Shown in pieces: positions 43,927 to 52,273 of a stretch of 64,000 nucleotides of DNA (its first letter is position 1; the number at the start of each line of letters is the position of its first letter). Location of the stretch: positions 5,084,001 to 5,148,000 of the forward strand of contig NZ_CP197465.1 in the NCBI RefSeq assembly GCF_052180275.1, written 5' to 3'. This stretch comes from Kumtagia sp052180275. GTDB taxonomy: Bacteria; Pseudomonadota; Alphaproteobacteria; Rhizobiales; Rhizobiaceae. A model generated the notes under the pieces. The model searched no databases and had not been told where the DNA came from. It saw only the letters and a program-made list of their open reading frames with translations. Position numbers and translations under genes: made by a program.

Positions 43927-44874
43927 ATGATCCCGCGCATCCTCATCGTCAACGACCGCTCCGGCCCACGCTCCAAAAGCCTCGCCTCGTGGCTGCGCAA
44001 GCGCGGTGCTATCGTGCGGAGCGTGCCGCTGGCCGCGATCGGCTTCGACACGCAGGCGCCGGCCGGGCTTGCCATTCCAGCCTTTGGCGGCGCGTTGCCG
44101 CATGCCGTGCTGGTTCGCTCGATTGAAGGCGGCTCGTTCGAGGCGGTGACGCGGCGGCTGGGCGTGCTGCATGCCTTCGCAAAACTCGGAGTGCCTGTCT
44201 GGAATTCGGCGCAGGCCATCGAGCGCTGCGTCGACAAGTCGATGACGACGTTCCTGCTCAAGAATGCCGGCCTGCCGACGCCGAAAACTTTCGCGGTCGA
44301 GGGGCTGGCTGCCGCGCAAATGGTCGCGGAACGTGAACTGCCGAACGGTCCGCTGGTGCTGAAGCCGCTGTTCGGCGCGCAGGGGCGCGGCATAAAATTG
44401 ATCCGAGAGCTTTCCGACCTGCCTGCTTCGGAAGAAGTCGGCGACGTCTTTTATCTCCAGCATTACGTGCCGCGCCCCGGCCCCCCCTTCCGCGATTTTC
44501 GCGTTTTCGTCTGCGGCGGCGAGTCCGTGGCGATGATGAGCCGGCGCGGCGGCGACTGGATCACCAACGTCAACCGGGGAGCTACCCCCGAGCCGTTTGC
44601 CGGATCGGACGAGGCGGAACTGACTGACCTGGCGGTCGCGGCTACAGCCGCCGTCGGCGCGGATTTTGCCGGCGTCGACGTCATGCGCGCCGCCGACGGG
44701 CAGTTGACGGTGCTGGAGGTCAACAGCATGCCGGCCTGGTCAGGGCTGCAATCAGTGGTCAGCGTCGACATCGCCGACGCTATTGCCGCCGCGCTGCTGA
44801 AGTTCCTCGCCGACTGCGCCGAACACATGGCGACGCCACGCCCATACCGTTTCGCCGCGCCGGCGAATTCCTGA
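43927..44874 (+). CDS. RimK-like ATP-grasp glutamate ligase (Orf5 of the H4MPT cluster)
   Basis: 315 residues; SKSLASWLRKRGAIVRSVPL, NSAQAIERCVDKSMTTFLL, LVLKPLFGAQGRGIKLIREL (ATP-grasp loop), RDFRVFVCGGESVAMM and VDVMRAADGQLTVLEVNSMP. RimK homologues add glutamates to cofactors, as MptN does in archaea; here glutamylation of methylofuran or of the pterin is plausible. Its neighbours mch and the CitG-like gene give the order known from methylotrophs. Confidence 0.88.
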   Translation: MIPRILIVNDRSGPRSKSLASWLRKRGAIVRSVPLAAIGFDTQAPAGLAIPAFGGALPHAVLVRSIEGGSFEAVTRRLGVLHAFAKLGVPVWNSAQAIERCVDKSMTTFLLKNAGLPTPKTFAVEGLAAAQMVAERELPNGPLVLKPLFGAQGRGIKLIRELSDLPASEEVGDVFYLQHYVPRPGPPFRDFRVFVCGGESVAMMSRRGGDWITNVNRGATPEPFAGSDEAELTDLAVAATAAVGADFAGVDVMRAADGQLTVLEVNSMPAWSGLQSVVSVDIADAIAAALLKFLADCAEHMATPRPYRFAAPANS

Positions 44875-44875
44875 C

Positions 44876-45937
44876 ATGCTTTCGCGCGACGTTCTGCCAG
44901 GCGCCTACGAAGACGCCTGCCGTCTGGAGATCGAAGCGCTGAAGCCCGGCAACGTGCATGTCTTCGCCGACGGCCACCGCATGTCGGCCGCGCAGTTCCT
45001 GGAGAGTGCGCGCGTCTCGTCGCCGCCGCTGACCGATCCGGCATTGCCCGTAGGCCGTCGCATGCTGGAGGCGGTGCGCGCCACCCGGCAGGCGGTCGGC
45101 ACCAACACCAATCTCGGCATCATTCTGCTCTGCGCGCCTCTGATCCGCGCTGCTGAAATGGACGGGACTATCGCATGCGAGATCACCCCTAACCCCTCGC
45201 CACAAGGAGGAGGGGGACCGGGTTACCCCTTCGACAACCGTCAATCGTCAACCAACTTACATGGCAGTGCGACACCGAAGTCCCCCTCCCCCTTGTGGGG
45301 AGGGGTTAGGGGTGGGGGTGCGCCGCGCGGCACTGCCTTCTGGTCTACCACATCCGATAGCTCTCCCGAAATCCGAAACCTGCGCGAAAACCTCCGGGCC
45401 GTGCTCGATGCCATCGACCTCGACGACACCGGGGCGGTGTTCGAGGCGATCGTCGCCGCTTCTCCCGGTGGCCTGGGCTCGACAGACGGCAGTGACGTGC
45501 GCGAGGCGCCGAAAGTGACGCTGGTCGAGGCAATGCGAGAGGCTGCCGGACGCGACCTGATCGCCCGTCAATATGCCAATGGTTTCGACGATATTTTCGA
45601 ACTCGGCGTGCCGGCGCTGCAGGCGTCGCTGGAGCGCGGCGAGACCGGCATGTGGCCGACGATTGCCGTCTACATGGCCTTCCTGACAAGCTTCCCTGAC
45701 AGCCACGTCACCCGCAAGCATGGCAGCGAAATCGCCCAAAAGGTGCTGGAGGAAGCGCAGGCCGTCCGCGCCGCGCTCGATGCGGCAACCGACGAGGTGG
45801 AGCGGGTCACGCTGTTGTCGGATTTCGACCGCGATCTCAAGGTGCGCGGCATCAATCCAGGCACCTCGGCCGACCTGACGGTGGCTTGTCTTTTAGTCCA
45901 CATCCTCCTTCATCAACTTGCGCAATCGGGTGGTTGA
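44876..45937 (+). CDS. CitG-like (triphosphoribosyl-dephospho-CoA synthase family) protein with in-frame repeat insertion (Orf7)
   Basis: 353 residues. CitG-family segments: LEIEALKPGNVHVFADGH, GTNTNLGIILLCAPLIRAA, ENLRAVLDAIDLDDTGAVFEAI, ASPGGLGSTDGSDVREAPK and MAFLTSFPDSHVTRKHG. Between residues about 102 and 162 a stretch rich in Pro/Gly (PNPSPQGGGG, SPSPLWGGVRGGG) is encoded by a family D palindrome and splits two conserved helices without breaking the frame. CitG relatives in H4MPT clusters are thought to act in cofactor synthesis. It starts 1 nt after the RimK-like stop. Confidence 0.9.
   Translation: MLSRDVLPGAYEDACRLEIEALKPGNVHVFADGHRMSAAQFLESARVSSPPLTDPALPVGRRMLEAVRATRQAVGTNTNLGIILLCAPLIRAAEMDGTIACEITPNPSPQGGGGPGYPFDNRQSSTNLHGSATPKSPSPLWGGVRGGGAPRGTAFWSTTSDSSPEIRNLRENLRAVLDAIDLDDTGAVFEAIVAASPGGLGSTDGSDVREAPKVTLVEAMREAAGRDLIARQYANGFDDIFELGVPALQASLERGETGMWPTIAVYMAFLTSFPDSHVTRKHGSEIAQKVLEEAQAVRAALDAATDEVERVTLLSDFDRDLKVRGINPGTSADLTVACLLVHILLHQLAQSGG
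45185..45319. repeat. Family D palindrome inserted in frame inside the CitG-like gene
   Basis: Left arm CACCCCTAACCCCTCGCCAC and right arm GTGGGGAGGGGTTAGGGGTG match the intergenic copy at 17650. No stop is created; the encoded peptide uses the same frame as the 17650 mini-ORF (EITPNPSPQGGGG, SPSPLWGGVRGGG). The insertion lengthens the protein by roughly 55-60 residues relative to what the flanking conserved blocks suggest. Confidence 0.88.
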
Positions 45938-46096
45938 TGATTGAATTTTGGCAGCGAGGGACAGTACCTCGCGGCTATCTAGCCAACCGGTCCGGGCAAA
46001 AATCCGGATGCTGCCAACAAGGATAGTCGTCCATCGAGCGTCCGCTCGGTTGCGGCGTCTTGGACTCCATAAATTGTGTCTCGGAGGAAAACTGGC

Positions 46097-46603
46097 ATGG
46101 CAAAGATCTCTAAAGTTCTGGTCGGCGAGTCGCTTATCGGCGACGGCAATGAAGTCGCCCATATCGACCTTCTGATCGGCCCGCGGGGGAGCGCGGTCGA
46201 ATCGGCGTTCTGCAACGCGCTGACCAACAACAAGGACGGCTTTACCTCCCTCCTCGCGGTGATCGCACCCAATCTGCAGTGCAAGCCCAACACCGTGATG
46301 TTCAACAAGGTGACGATCAAGGGCGCCAAGCAGGCGGTGCAGATGTTCGGCCCGGCGCAGTTCGCGGTCGCCAAGGCGGTGCAGGACAGCGTCGCGGACG
46401 GCACCATTCCCGCCGAGGAAGCCGACGACGTGTTCATCTGCGTCGGCGTGTTCATCCACTGGGAAGCCAACGACGACGCCAAGATCCAGGACTTCAACTA
46501 TCGCGCCACCAAGGAAGCGATCCAGCGCGCCGTGAGCGGCACGCCGACCGCCGCCGAGGCGACTGCCCAGCGGGACAAGGTGAAGCATCCGTTCGGCGCC
46601 TAG
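46097..46603 (+). CDS. fae: Formaldehyde-activating enzyme
   Basis: 168 residues; condenses formaldehyde with H4MPT to methylene-H4MPT. VAHIDLLIGPRGSAVESAF contains the catalytic His (residue 22), followed by ALTNNKDGFTSLLAVIAPNL, QMFGPAQFAVAKAV and VGVFIHWEANDDAKIQDFN. GGAGG lies before ATG 46097. A 159-bp gap after the CitG-like gene, with an AT-richer stretch, suggests fae has its own promoter, as fits a highly expressed enzyme. Confidence 0.98.
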   Translation: MAKISKVLVGESLIGDGNEVAHIDLLIGPRGSAVESAFCNALTNNKDGFTSLLAVIAPNLQCKPNTVMFNKVTIKGAKQAVQMFGPAQFAVAKAVQDSVADGTIPAEEADDVFICVGVFIHWEANDDAKIQDFNYRATKEAIQRAVSGTPTAAEATAQRDKVKHPFGA

Positions 46604-46724
46604 ACAAGAGACAACCCCGCACAGGTAAAACCCCCAGCGGAGCCGGAGGGTCTGCTGCGCCGGTTGAAAAAGCTCTTGGGTCTCTGATACCGGGCCTCGA
46701 ATGGCGACATTCGGGGCTTTCCCT

Positions 46725-46748
46725 CCCGAAGGCCCCGCGGCCTTTGGG
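46725..46748. terminator. Possible hairpin between convergent fae and HisA-like genes
   Basis: CCCGAAGGCC and GGCCTTTGGG form a 10-bp stem (one G-T wobble) with a 4-nt loop. No T-run follows in either direction, so only a weak or factor-assisted terminator is supported. Convergent placement is the main argument. Confidence 0.3.
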
Positions 46749-46763
46749 CGGCTGGAGTTGTGG

Positions 46764-47474
46764 CTACCCCTCGCCCAGCGACGCCAGTTGCTGGGCGGTG
46801 AGAGTGTTGTCGTGCAGCGACGTAGCAACCAGCGCAGCGGTCACCCCGAGCGACGCCAGCGCCTTGATGTCGCCCATGTTGCGCACGCCGCCGGCGGCTA
46901 TGATCTCTCGTTCGCCTGCCTTCGCCTTGATCTCCGCAAGCCGCGCCATATCCGGCCCGCCGGCGGTTCCGACCTTCGCCAGCGTCATGACGATCACGCG
47001 GTCCGGCCACAGTGCCGGATCGCCGAGAATGGATGGCGGACCGCGAAATCCATCGGCGAAGAAATCCAGCGACAGGATCAGGTTTTGGCGGTCGCAGAAG
47101 CGCCGCAGCAGGGTTTCGTCACGCTGCGATTCGGAGCCGAGCACCACGTATTTTCCCGGCATCGCCAAAGCCAAGGCAAGCTCGCCTTCGCCGGCGATAC
47201 CGGCGTCGACCCAGAGTTCGGGCGGCTCCCGCATGGCGCGCAGCCCGGTCAGCGCGGCCTCGTTGGCCGGGCGGCCCTCTATGGCGTCGAGATCGGCGAT
47301 GTAGAAAGTGGAAAACGGATGCAGCGTCCGCAGCCCGTTGGCGACCGCCACCGGGTCCGGGCTGGCGCTGAGCGGCGTGACGATCGGCCTGTAGTCCTCC
47401 CGCCGGCCGCGCACGGCGCGGACGACGACCCCGCCTTTCAAGTCCAGAACCGGAATGATACGCAACGCTGCCAT
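46764..47474 (-). CDS. HisA-like TIM-barrel protein of the H4MPT cluster (Orf9-like)
   Basis: 236 residues. IIPVLDLKGGVVVRAVRGRRE, FSTFYIADLDAIEG, WVDAGIAGEGE and IIAAGGVRNMGDIKALAS place it in the HisA/HisF superfamily, but the gene is not near other his genes, and HisA-like proteins are constant members of H4MPT clusters. A role in C1-cofactor synthesis is likely; the reaction is unknown. The ATG at 47474 is 30 bp from the TTG start of the divergent gene at 47505. Confidence 0.88.
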   Translation of the reverse strand: MAALRIIPVLDLKGGVVVRAVRGRREDYRPIVTPLSASPDPVAVANGLRTLHPFSTFYIADLDAIEGRPANEAALTGLRAMREPPELWVDAGIAGEGELALALAMPGKYVVLGSESQRDETLLRRFCDRQNLILSLDFFADGFRGPPSILGDPALWPDRVIVMTLAKVGTAGGPDMARLAEIKAKAGEREIIAAGGVRNMGDIKALASLGVTAALVATSLHDNTLTAQQLASLGEG

Positions 47475-47504
47475 TCGTCCACCCTTGTCATGAAAGCCTG
47501 AAGC

Positions 47505-48542
47505 TTGCCAAACGGAAAGACCATCATCGCCGGCTTCGATATCGGCGGCGCGCATCTCAAGGTGGCCCGCGTCGAGAACGGCCGCGTCGTGGCCGCCGCC
47601 TCCGTCGCCATGCCGCTTTGGCAGGGGCTCGACAAGCTCGACGCTGCCTTGCGCGAGACCGCATCGCTCTATGCCGGCAGCGACCTCAACGCCTTCACCA
47701 TGACAGGCGAATTGGCGGACATCTTCCCGTCGCGCGACGAAGGCGTGGCGGCGCTGCTCGGCCAGATCTCATCGCATTTTCCGGATGGCGAAAAACTGAT
47801 CTATGCCGGGCGTTCCGGCTTCGTCGGCGTCAATCGCGCCGCGGCGCTGCCGGGCGACGTCGCCTCGGCCAACTGGCATGCCACCGCCTCGCTGGCCGCA
47901 CGGCTTGCCGGCAACGCGCTGTTCGTCGACATGGGCTCGACCACCACCGACATCATCCCGGTGCGCGACGGCGCCGTCGCCAGCCAAGGCTACACCGACG
48001 CCGAGCGGCTCTCGACGGGAGAACTCGTCTATACCGGCTTCACCCGCACCTTCCTGTTCGGCGTGGCCTCGTCGGCGCCGGTGCGCGGCCAGATGACGCC
48101 GTTGATGAACGAATATTTCGCCTCGATCGCCGACGCGCACCGCATCCTCGGGGTGCTCGACGAAGCCGACGACAAGCTTACTTCGGCCGACGGCCGGGAG
48201 AAGACGGTTGCCGGCTCGACCGCCAGGCTGGCGCGCATGGTGGGGCGCGACGCGGCCGATCTTTCGCCGCGCGAATGGCGCGACATCGCAGCGTGGTTCA
48301 GCGAGCAGCAATTGCGCATGGTGCATGACGCGGCGTTCCGGGTGGCCGGAACCCTGCCCGAAGACGCGCCCATCGTCGCCGCCGGCACCGGCCGCCGGCA
48401 GATCAAACGGCTGGCGGCACGTATGGGGCGCCGCTTCTTCGACCTCGCCGACATCATCCCGGCCGGCGACGCGGTTCGCGGCGAGGCGAGCAATGCCGGT
48501 CCGGCAACCGCCATCGCGCTTTTGGCGGGTGCCGTGTCATAA
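47505..48542 (+). CDS. H4MPT-linked C1 pathway protein, ASKHA/hydantoinase-like (OrfY; MfnF-like)
   Basis: 345 residues. IIAGFDIGGAHLKVARVENG is the phosphate-1 motif, NALFVDMGSTTTDIIPVRDG the phosphate-2 motif and PIVAAGTGRRQIKRLA the adenosine motif of the ASKHA fold. The archaeal homologue MfnF couples the furan diphosphate to glutamyl-tyramine in methanofuran synthesis; the same role for methylofuran is inferred. The only plausible start is TTG 47505: the ATG at 47490 in the same frame meets a stop after three codons. Confidence 0.88.
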   Translation: MPNGKTIIAGFDIGGAHLKVARVENGRVVAAASVAMPLWQGLDKLDAALRETASLYAGSDLNAFTMTGELADIFPSRDEGVAALLGQISSHFPDGEKLIYAGRSGFVGVNRAAALPGDVASANWHATASLAARLAGNALFVDMGSTTTDIIPVRDGAVASQGYTDAERLSTGELVYTGFTRTFLFGVASSAPVRGQMTPLMNEYFASIADAHRILGVLDEADDKLTSADGREKTVAGSTARLARMVGRDAADLSPREWRDIAAWFSEQQLRMVHDAAFRVAGTLPEDAPIVAAGTGRRQIKRLAARMGRRFFDLADIIPAGDAVRGEASNAGPATAIALLAGAVS

Positions 48543-48598
48543 AAGCGGAACGGGCTTCGCGGCCGGGCGTTCATCCCCGAACTCCGGGAGGACTTCGC

Positions 48599-48958
48599 AT
48601 GATGCGTTCCCTTGTCGCCCTGCTGCTGGCCGCGACGGCTGCTCCGGCGTTCGCCCAGAACGAAGGCCAGACCGCCTTCAACACCAACTGCCGCATGTGC
48701 CACACCATGAAGGAGGACGACAACCGCCAGGGCCCCAGCCTTGCTGGCGTGTTCGGCCGGAAGGCGGGATCGCAGCCGGGCTTCAACTATTCGCCGTCGA
48801 TGAAGCAGTCCGGAATCATTTGGGACGAGGCCAATCTCGACAAGTTCATTGCCAATCCCGAGCAGGTGGTGAACGGCAACACGATGAAACCCTATGGCGG
48901 CATAAGCGATGCCGCGCAGAGGAAGGTGATCGTCGATTTCCTGAAGTCGGGTGGGTAG
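48599..48958 (+). CDS. Class I c-type cytochrome (cytochrome c2-like)
   Basis: 119 residues with a signal peptide (AAPAFAQ) and heme motif CRMCH at 31-35; the axial Met is in GNTMKPYG. GPSLAGVFGRKAGSQPGFNYS matches soluble cytochrome c2/c-550. GGGAGG lies 5 nt before the ATG. As a periplasmic electron carrier, its placement beside the C1 and PQQ gene clusters suggests service to a PQQ alcohol dehydrogenase. Confidence 0.93.
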   Translation: MMRSLVALLLAATAAPAFAQNEGQTAFNTNCRMCHTMKEDDNRQGPSLAGVFGRKAGSQPGFNYSPSMKQSGIIWDEANLDKFIANPEQVVNGNTMKPYGGISDAAQRKVIVDFLKSGG

Positions 48959-48987
48959 CTGCCGCCCAACTGCTTGTGCCAAGTCGC

Positions 48988-49563
48988 TTAGCTGTTCCCC
49001 GCCTCGTTGACGAAATGCTCGTCGACGCGCTGCATCAGCCAGCCCCACGCCTCTCGTTCCTCCGGCCCCGCAGTCTTGTCGATGCTAATGGTCAGGTAGC
49101 CGATCTCGGCCTCGATTTTTTCACGCGAAAGCATGGTCAGCCGGCTGACCAGGATCGCCAGTTCCAGCACCGCGGCTTTTGCGCGGTTGAAGCCGGTGAA
49201 CGGGGCATGTACCCCTTCGCTCACGACGCGGCAGAAATGCCGGGGCCGTAGTGGATCATCCGAGACGTTCTCGACCTTGAGAACCGAATGAGCGAGAGCA
49301 GTTTCCAGGCGCGGCACCGGGCAGTTTTCGACCGGGACGGTCGGCCAATCGCGACGCCCGATCAGGCAACCGGCGAAGATGCGCACGTCGTCCGTGTAGC
49401 TGGCGACCGCGAAAGGTACGGCTGCGAGATTGTCGAGGGTCATCGAGGGGCGGAACGGAGCGATGACCCAGCCGTCGCGCTCGGCGATGATACCGATCGG
49501 CGCGATGTGGACCTTGCCGGCCGCATCGACGGTGGTGACGATCGACTCGCGAATGTAAGGCAA
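48988..49563 (-). CDS. DUF447 family protein of the H4MPT cluster (Orf22-like)
   Basis: 191 residues. YIRESIVTTVDAAGKVHIAP, IIAERDGWVIAPFRPSMTLDN and FRDDVRIF-type strands indicate the split-barrel flavin-reductase-like fold of DUF447, found in methanogens and in methylotroph H4MPT clusters. The biochemical role is unknown; FMN binding is plausible. Two nt after the DHPS-like gene stop region, same strand (start 49563, stop of neighbour 49566 upstream). Confidence 0.87.
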   Translation of the reverse strand: MPYIRESIVTTVDAAGKVHIAPIGIIAERDGWVIAPFRPSMTLDNLAAVPFAVASYTDDVRIFAGCLIGRRDWPTVPVENCPVPRLETALAHSVLKVENVSDDPLRPRHFCRVVSEGVHAPFTGFNRAKAAVLELAILVSRLTMLSREKIEAEIGYLTISIDKTAGPEEREAWGWLMQRVDEHFVNEAGNS

Positions 49564-49565
49564 AA

Positions 49566-50960
49566 CTAACGCTCCTTCTTCGCCTTCAGCGTATGGCCGG
49601 CCTCGGCTAGGCGCGTGCGGTCTTCCTGCGGCGCGGACGCGGCGACGCCCCAGGCCAGCGGCTCGTCCTGCACGTAGCGTTTTCCCAGCCGCCAGGCGAT
49701 CTCGGCCTTCATCAGTTCCGCACCGAGATAAAAGGCATGCGCGCCGTCCGCCTCGACGCCAAGACCAGCGAACAATTCGAAGGCGTCTCTGGCGACTGCA
49801 TGGCCGTTCTTGTTGAAGATGTGGATGCCGTCCTCAGCGGTGAGAATGCGGAAATTGGCGTCGCGCACGTCGGCGGCCAGCGCCTCGATGTCGGCGATGG
49901 TGGCCGGAAACGGCTTTCGGTCGTGCACCTGCAACAGGCCGGGATGGTAGCTGCGCGGCAGCGCACCGTCGCTCCGCGACGCGAACAGGATGCGGCGGGC
50001 GAGATCGTGCTCCTCGACGGTGCGCACCGTGTGCGGGCTGACGTGCACGGTCAGAACGTTGCCGATGTCGAGCTCGGAGCAGATGCCCGCCAGCACCGCC
50101 GTGATACCGGACGTGTCGGCGTCGGTCAGTTCGGTCAAATTGCCGGTGCCCATCATCAGATCGGCCTCCGGCCAGCGCCGGCGCGCCTCGATGAAGCGGC
50201 CGAGCGAGTCGGCGAAACCGAAATGGATCGGATCGAGCACCGGGTCGGCGATGAATTTTATGCCGGCCTTCTGTGCCGCCTCGATGGCGCGGCCGAGCGA
50301 ATCAAGGTCGCCGGGAACCGCCGGGATCAGCACCGGCGTGACCGGATGCTCGAAGGCGAGCGGCAATGTGTTCTCATCCAGACTGAGCAGGAAATCCGCG
50401 CCCACCTCGGCGCCGGTGCGCAGTTCCTCGATATCAGCCGAATCGACGCTGACCGAAAGACCCTCGGCCTTCAGCATACGCACGGCCTCGCCAAGCTGCG
50501 GGAACGGCGTTTCCGGCAGGCAACCGATGTCGATCACGTCCGCACCGGCGGCGGCAAGTTGTCGCGCACGGATCAACAGGGCGTCGAGCGAAAGCCCCGA
50601 TGCGTCGACGATCTCGGCGAAGATGCGCATGGCGTGCCGAGACAGGTCCGGCGGCTGGCCGGCGCGGCCCAGATAGGCCGGCAGGTCGGCGATCTCGTCC
50701 GGGCCGCGCACGAAAGGCACGCCGAAATGCGCGGACAGTTTGTCGAGATCGCCGCGATAGCGGCCTGGCAGGATGACACGGTCGGCGCCCTCCGGCAGTT
50801 TCAGACGGCGTTTTATGATCTCTTCCGTCATCAGCGCGGCCACCTTCACGCCGATGTCGACGATCTCCCACGCGAACGCCGTTTCGCCGAGGCCGGAAAG
50901 AAGCCGCTCCAGCCGCGCTTTGGCGAGATGGCCGGTGAGGAAGACAAGCCGCTCAGGCAT
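49566..50960 (-). CDS. Dihydropteroate-synthase-like protein (Orf20, DUF6513 type)
   Basis: 464 residues. The N-terminal unit (LVFLTGHLAKARLERLLSGL, RVILPGRYRGDLDKLSAHFG) precedes a DHPS-like barrel (AAGADVIDIGCLPETPFPQL, ADLMMGTGNLTELTDADTSG) and a C-terminal unit ending in a Lys-rich tail. This composite is specific to H4MPT-containing organisms and is presumed to join the pterin to the arylamine. The start has no Shine-Dalgarno; ATGCCTGA overlaps the stop of the repeat mini-ORF 50953-51087, implying coupling to the flavoprotein gene. Confidence 0.9.
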   Translation of the reverse strand: MPERLVFLTGHLAKARLERLLSGLGETAFAWEIVDIGVKVAALMTEEIIKRRLKLPEGADRVILPGRYRGDLDKLSAHFGVPFVRGPDEIADLPAYLGRAGQPPDLSRHAMRIFAEIVDASGLSLDALLIRARQLAAAGADVIDIGCLPETPFPQLGEAVRMLKAEGLSVSVDSADIEELRTGAEVGADFLLSLDENTLPLAFEHPVTPVLIPAVPGDLDSLGRAIEAAQKAGIKFIADPVLDPIHFGFADSLGRFIEARRRWPEADLMMGTGNLTELTDADTSGITAVLAGICSELDIGNVLTVHVSPHTVRTVEEHDLARRILFASRSDGALPRSYHPGLLQVHDRKPFPATIADIEALAADVRDANFRILTAEDGIHIFNKNGHAVARDAFELFAGLGVEADGAHAFYLGAELMKAEIAWRLGKRYVQDEPLAWGVAASAPQEDRTRLAEAGHTLKAKKER

Positions 50961-50984
50961 GGGTGTTTGGAGAGGAAAAGCGCC

Positions 50985-51063
50985 GGGGACAGTTTACTTT
51001 CTTTCCGCAGAAAGGCGCGGCCGCTTCAAGGCTAGCTCGGGCGGAAAAAAGTAAACTGTCCCC
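50985..51063. repeat. Palindromic repeat family A, copy 5, with bridging mini-ORF 50953-51087 (minus)
   Basis: Arms GGGGACAGTTTACTTTCTTT and the complement-like AAAAAAGTAAACTGTCCCC. Reading the minus strand codon by codon gives a 44-residue frame from ATG 51087, overlapping the flavoprotein stop by 8 nt (ATGGTTAG), to TGA 50953-50955, overlapping the DHPS-like start by 8 nt (ATGCCTGA). The peptide has GDSLLFSARAS and KKVNCPR. The two junction strings differ, so simple target duplication does not explain the coupling here. Confidence 0.88.
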
Positions 51064-51079
51064 CAGCACCGAGCGTCGC

Positions 51080-51631
51080 CTAACCATCGGCTTCCAGCTC
51101 CGCCCTGCGCCGCTCCACCGCCGCCCGCAATTCGGCCAGCGATTCCACCACCTGCGTGCGCTCGAACGCTTTCAGCCGCTCGGTGTTGTCGAGGTCGATC
51201 TTGCGCGGATAGACCTTTACCAGCCCGTGCGGGGCCATGGTCTCCAGTTCCGGCGCGGTGTCGCAGGCAAAGACGATCGACGGCACGCGGCATTTTCCGG
51301 CCTGCGCGAAAACGTTGGTGGCGAGCGTATCGGAAATGCCCCAGACACATTTCGCGACCGTGTTGGAACTCGCTGGCGCTATGACCACCGTGTGGTAGAC
51401 GCCGTGATAGAACTCGCCGACGGGAATGGCGCTCGCCGTCTTGTCGTGCAGCACCCGCATCGTCTCGGGAAAATCGAGCTTCAGTTTGTACATGCGCAGG
51501 ACTTCGTTCGCGGCCTGCGACACGAACACGTCGCAATGCTCCAGATCGCGGATCATCTGGAAGCTCTCGGTGAAAAAGTGGCCGGAGCCGGTCAGCACCC
51601 AGGCCCAGCGCGGGGTATGCAGTTTGGTCAT
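51080..51631 (-). CDS. Flavoprotein of the H4MPT cluster (dihydromethanopterin reductase-like, Orf21)
   Basis: 183 residues of the flavoprotein/DfpB-like fold: WAWVLTGSGHFFTESFQMI, VFVSQAANEVLRMY, TVVIAPASSNTVAKCVWGIS and VPSIVFACDTAP. Homologues (AfpA, DmrB type) bind FMN and are implicated in reducing dihydromethanopterin to H4MPT. Three nt separate it from the upstream kinase gene. The Asn in PASSNT is the usual FMN-contact position. Confidence 0.88.
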   Translation of the reverse strand: MTKLHTPRWAWVLTGSGHFFTESFQMIRDLEHCDVFVSQAANEVLRMYKLKLDFPETMRVLHDKTASAIPVGEFYHGVYHTVVIAPASSNTVAKCVWGISDTLATNVFAQAGKCRVPSIVFACDTAPELETMAPHGLVKVYPRKIDLDNTERLKAFERTQVVESLAELRAAVERRRAELEADG

Positions 51632-51634
51632 GGC

Positions 51635-52273
51635 CTAAGCTGTCCTGCGAAGCCGGCCGGATGCAAGAGCGACCAAAGTGCCGGGCAATTTTCCCGACGC
51701 GAGATCCGCCGCGGCAGTCGCCGCATCGCGCGGACCGGCAAGACGAAGCGCCACGTTTTCCGGCATCATCGACGGCAGCGCCGCGTCGACCACGCCGCGC
51801 GCCGAAAGGCTGGCAACATCGTCCGAAGCGGAAAAACCGTCCGTCTGCTTGATCAGAAGCAGCGTCTCCGCCTCAAGCCGGCCGGCGAGCCAGGCGGCGA
51901 GCGAATCCGAGGTCACGTCCCATGAAACCGGGATTTCCGGCGCCGACACGGCCATCTCCGACGGCATCCAGACCGGGATGCGGCCGGTCGCCGACGCCGC
52001 CTCGATATCATCGACCGAGGGGGCCGGAACGAAACGCGGATGACGGTCGAGGATGACCTGCCCAAACTGCTCCATGGCAAGGATCGCCATTTTATGCGCA
52101 GCCGCATCGGAAAAGCCCATGGAGCGCTGTGCATCCCGGACCGTGTCAGCGAATGGACCGCCGCCGGGCACGACGACCAGCGGCGCGGCGCTTTCCATCA
52201 GCGCGGCAATCCAGGCGTCCAGTTCCGCCGTACGCGCCGTGCTGCCGCCGAGCTTGACGACAGTTGGCTTCAC
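51635..52273 (-). CDS. Amino-acid-kinase-family protein (Orf19; MfnE-like)
   Basis: 212 residues: VVKLGGSTARTAELDAWI, LVVVPGGGPFADTVRDA and LLIKQTDGFSAS are the phosphate and nucleotide loops of the aspartokinase/UMP kinase superfamily. In archaea MfnE phosphorylates aminomethyl-furanmethanol phosphate for methanofuran; adjacency to the MfnB-like gene makes the same step likely. The start shares ATGA with the upstream MfnB-FolB stop region (52270-52273). Confidence 0.88.
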   Translation of the reverse strand: MKPTVVKLGGSTARTAELDAWIAALMESAAPLVVVPGGGPFADTVRDAQRSMGFSDAAAHKMAILAMEQFGQVILDRHPRFVPAPSVDDIEAASATGRIPVWMPSEMAVSAPEIPVSWDVTSDSLAAWLAGRLEAETLLLIKQTDGFSASDDVASLSARGVVDAALPSMMPENVALRLAGPRDAATAAADLASGKLPGTLVALASGRLRRTA

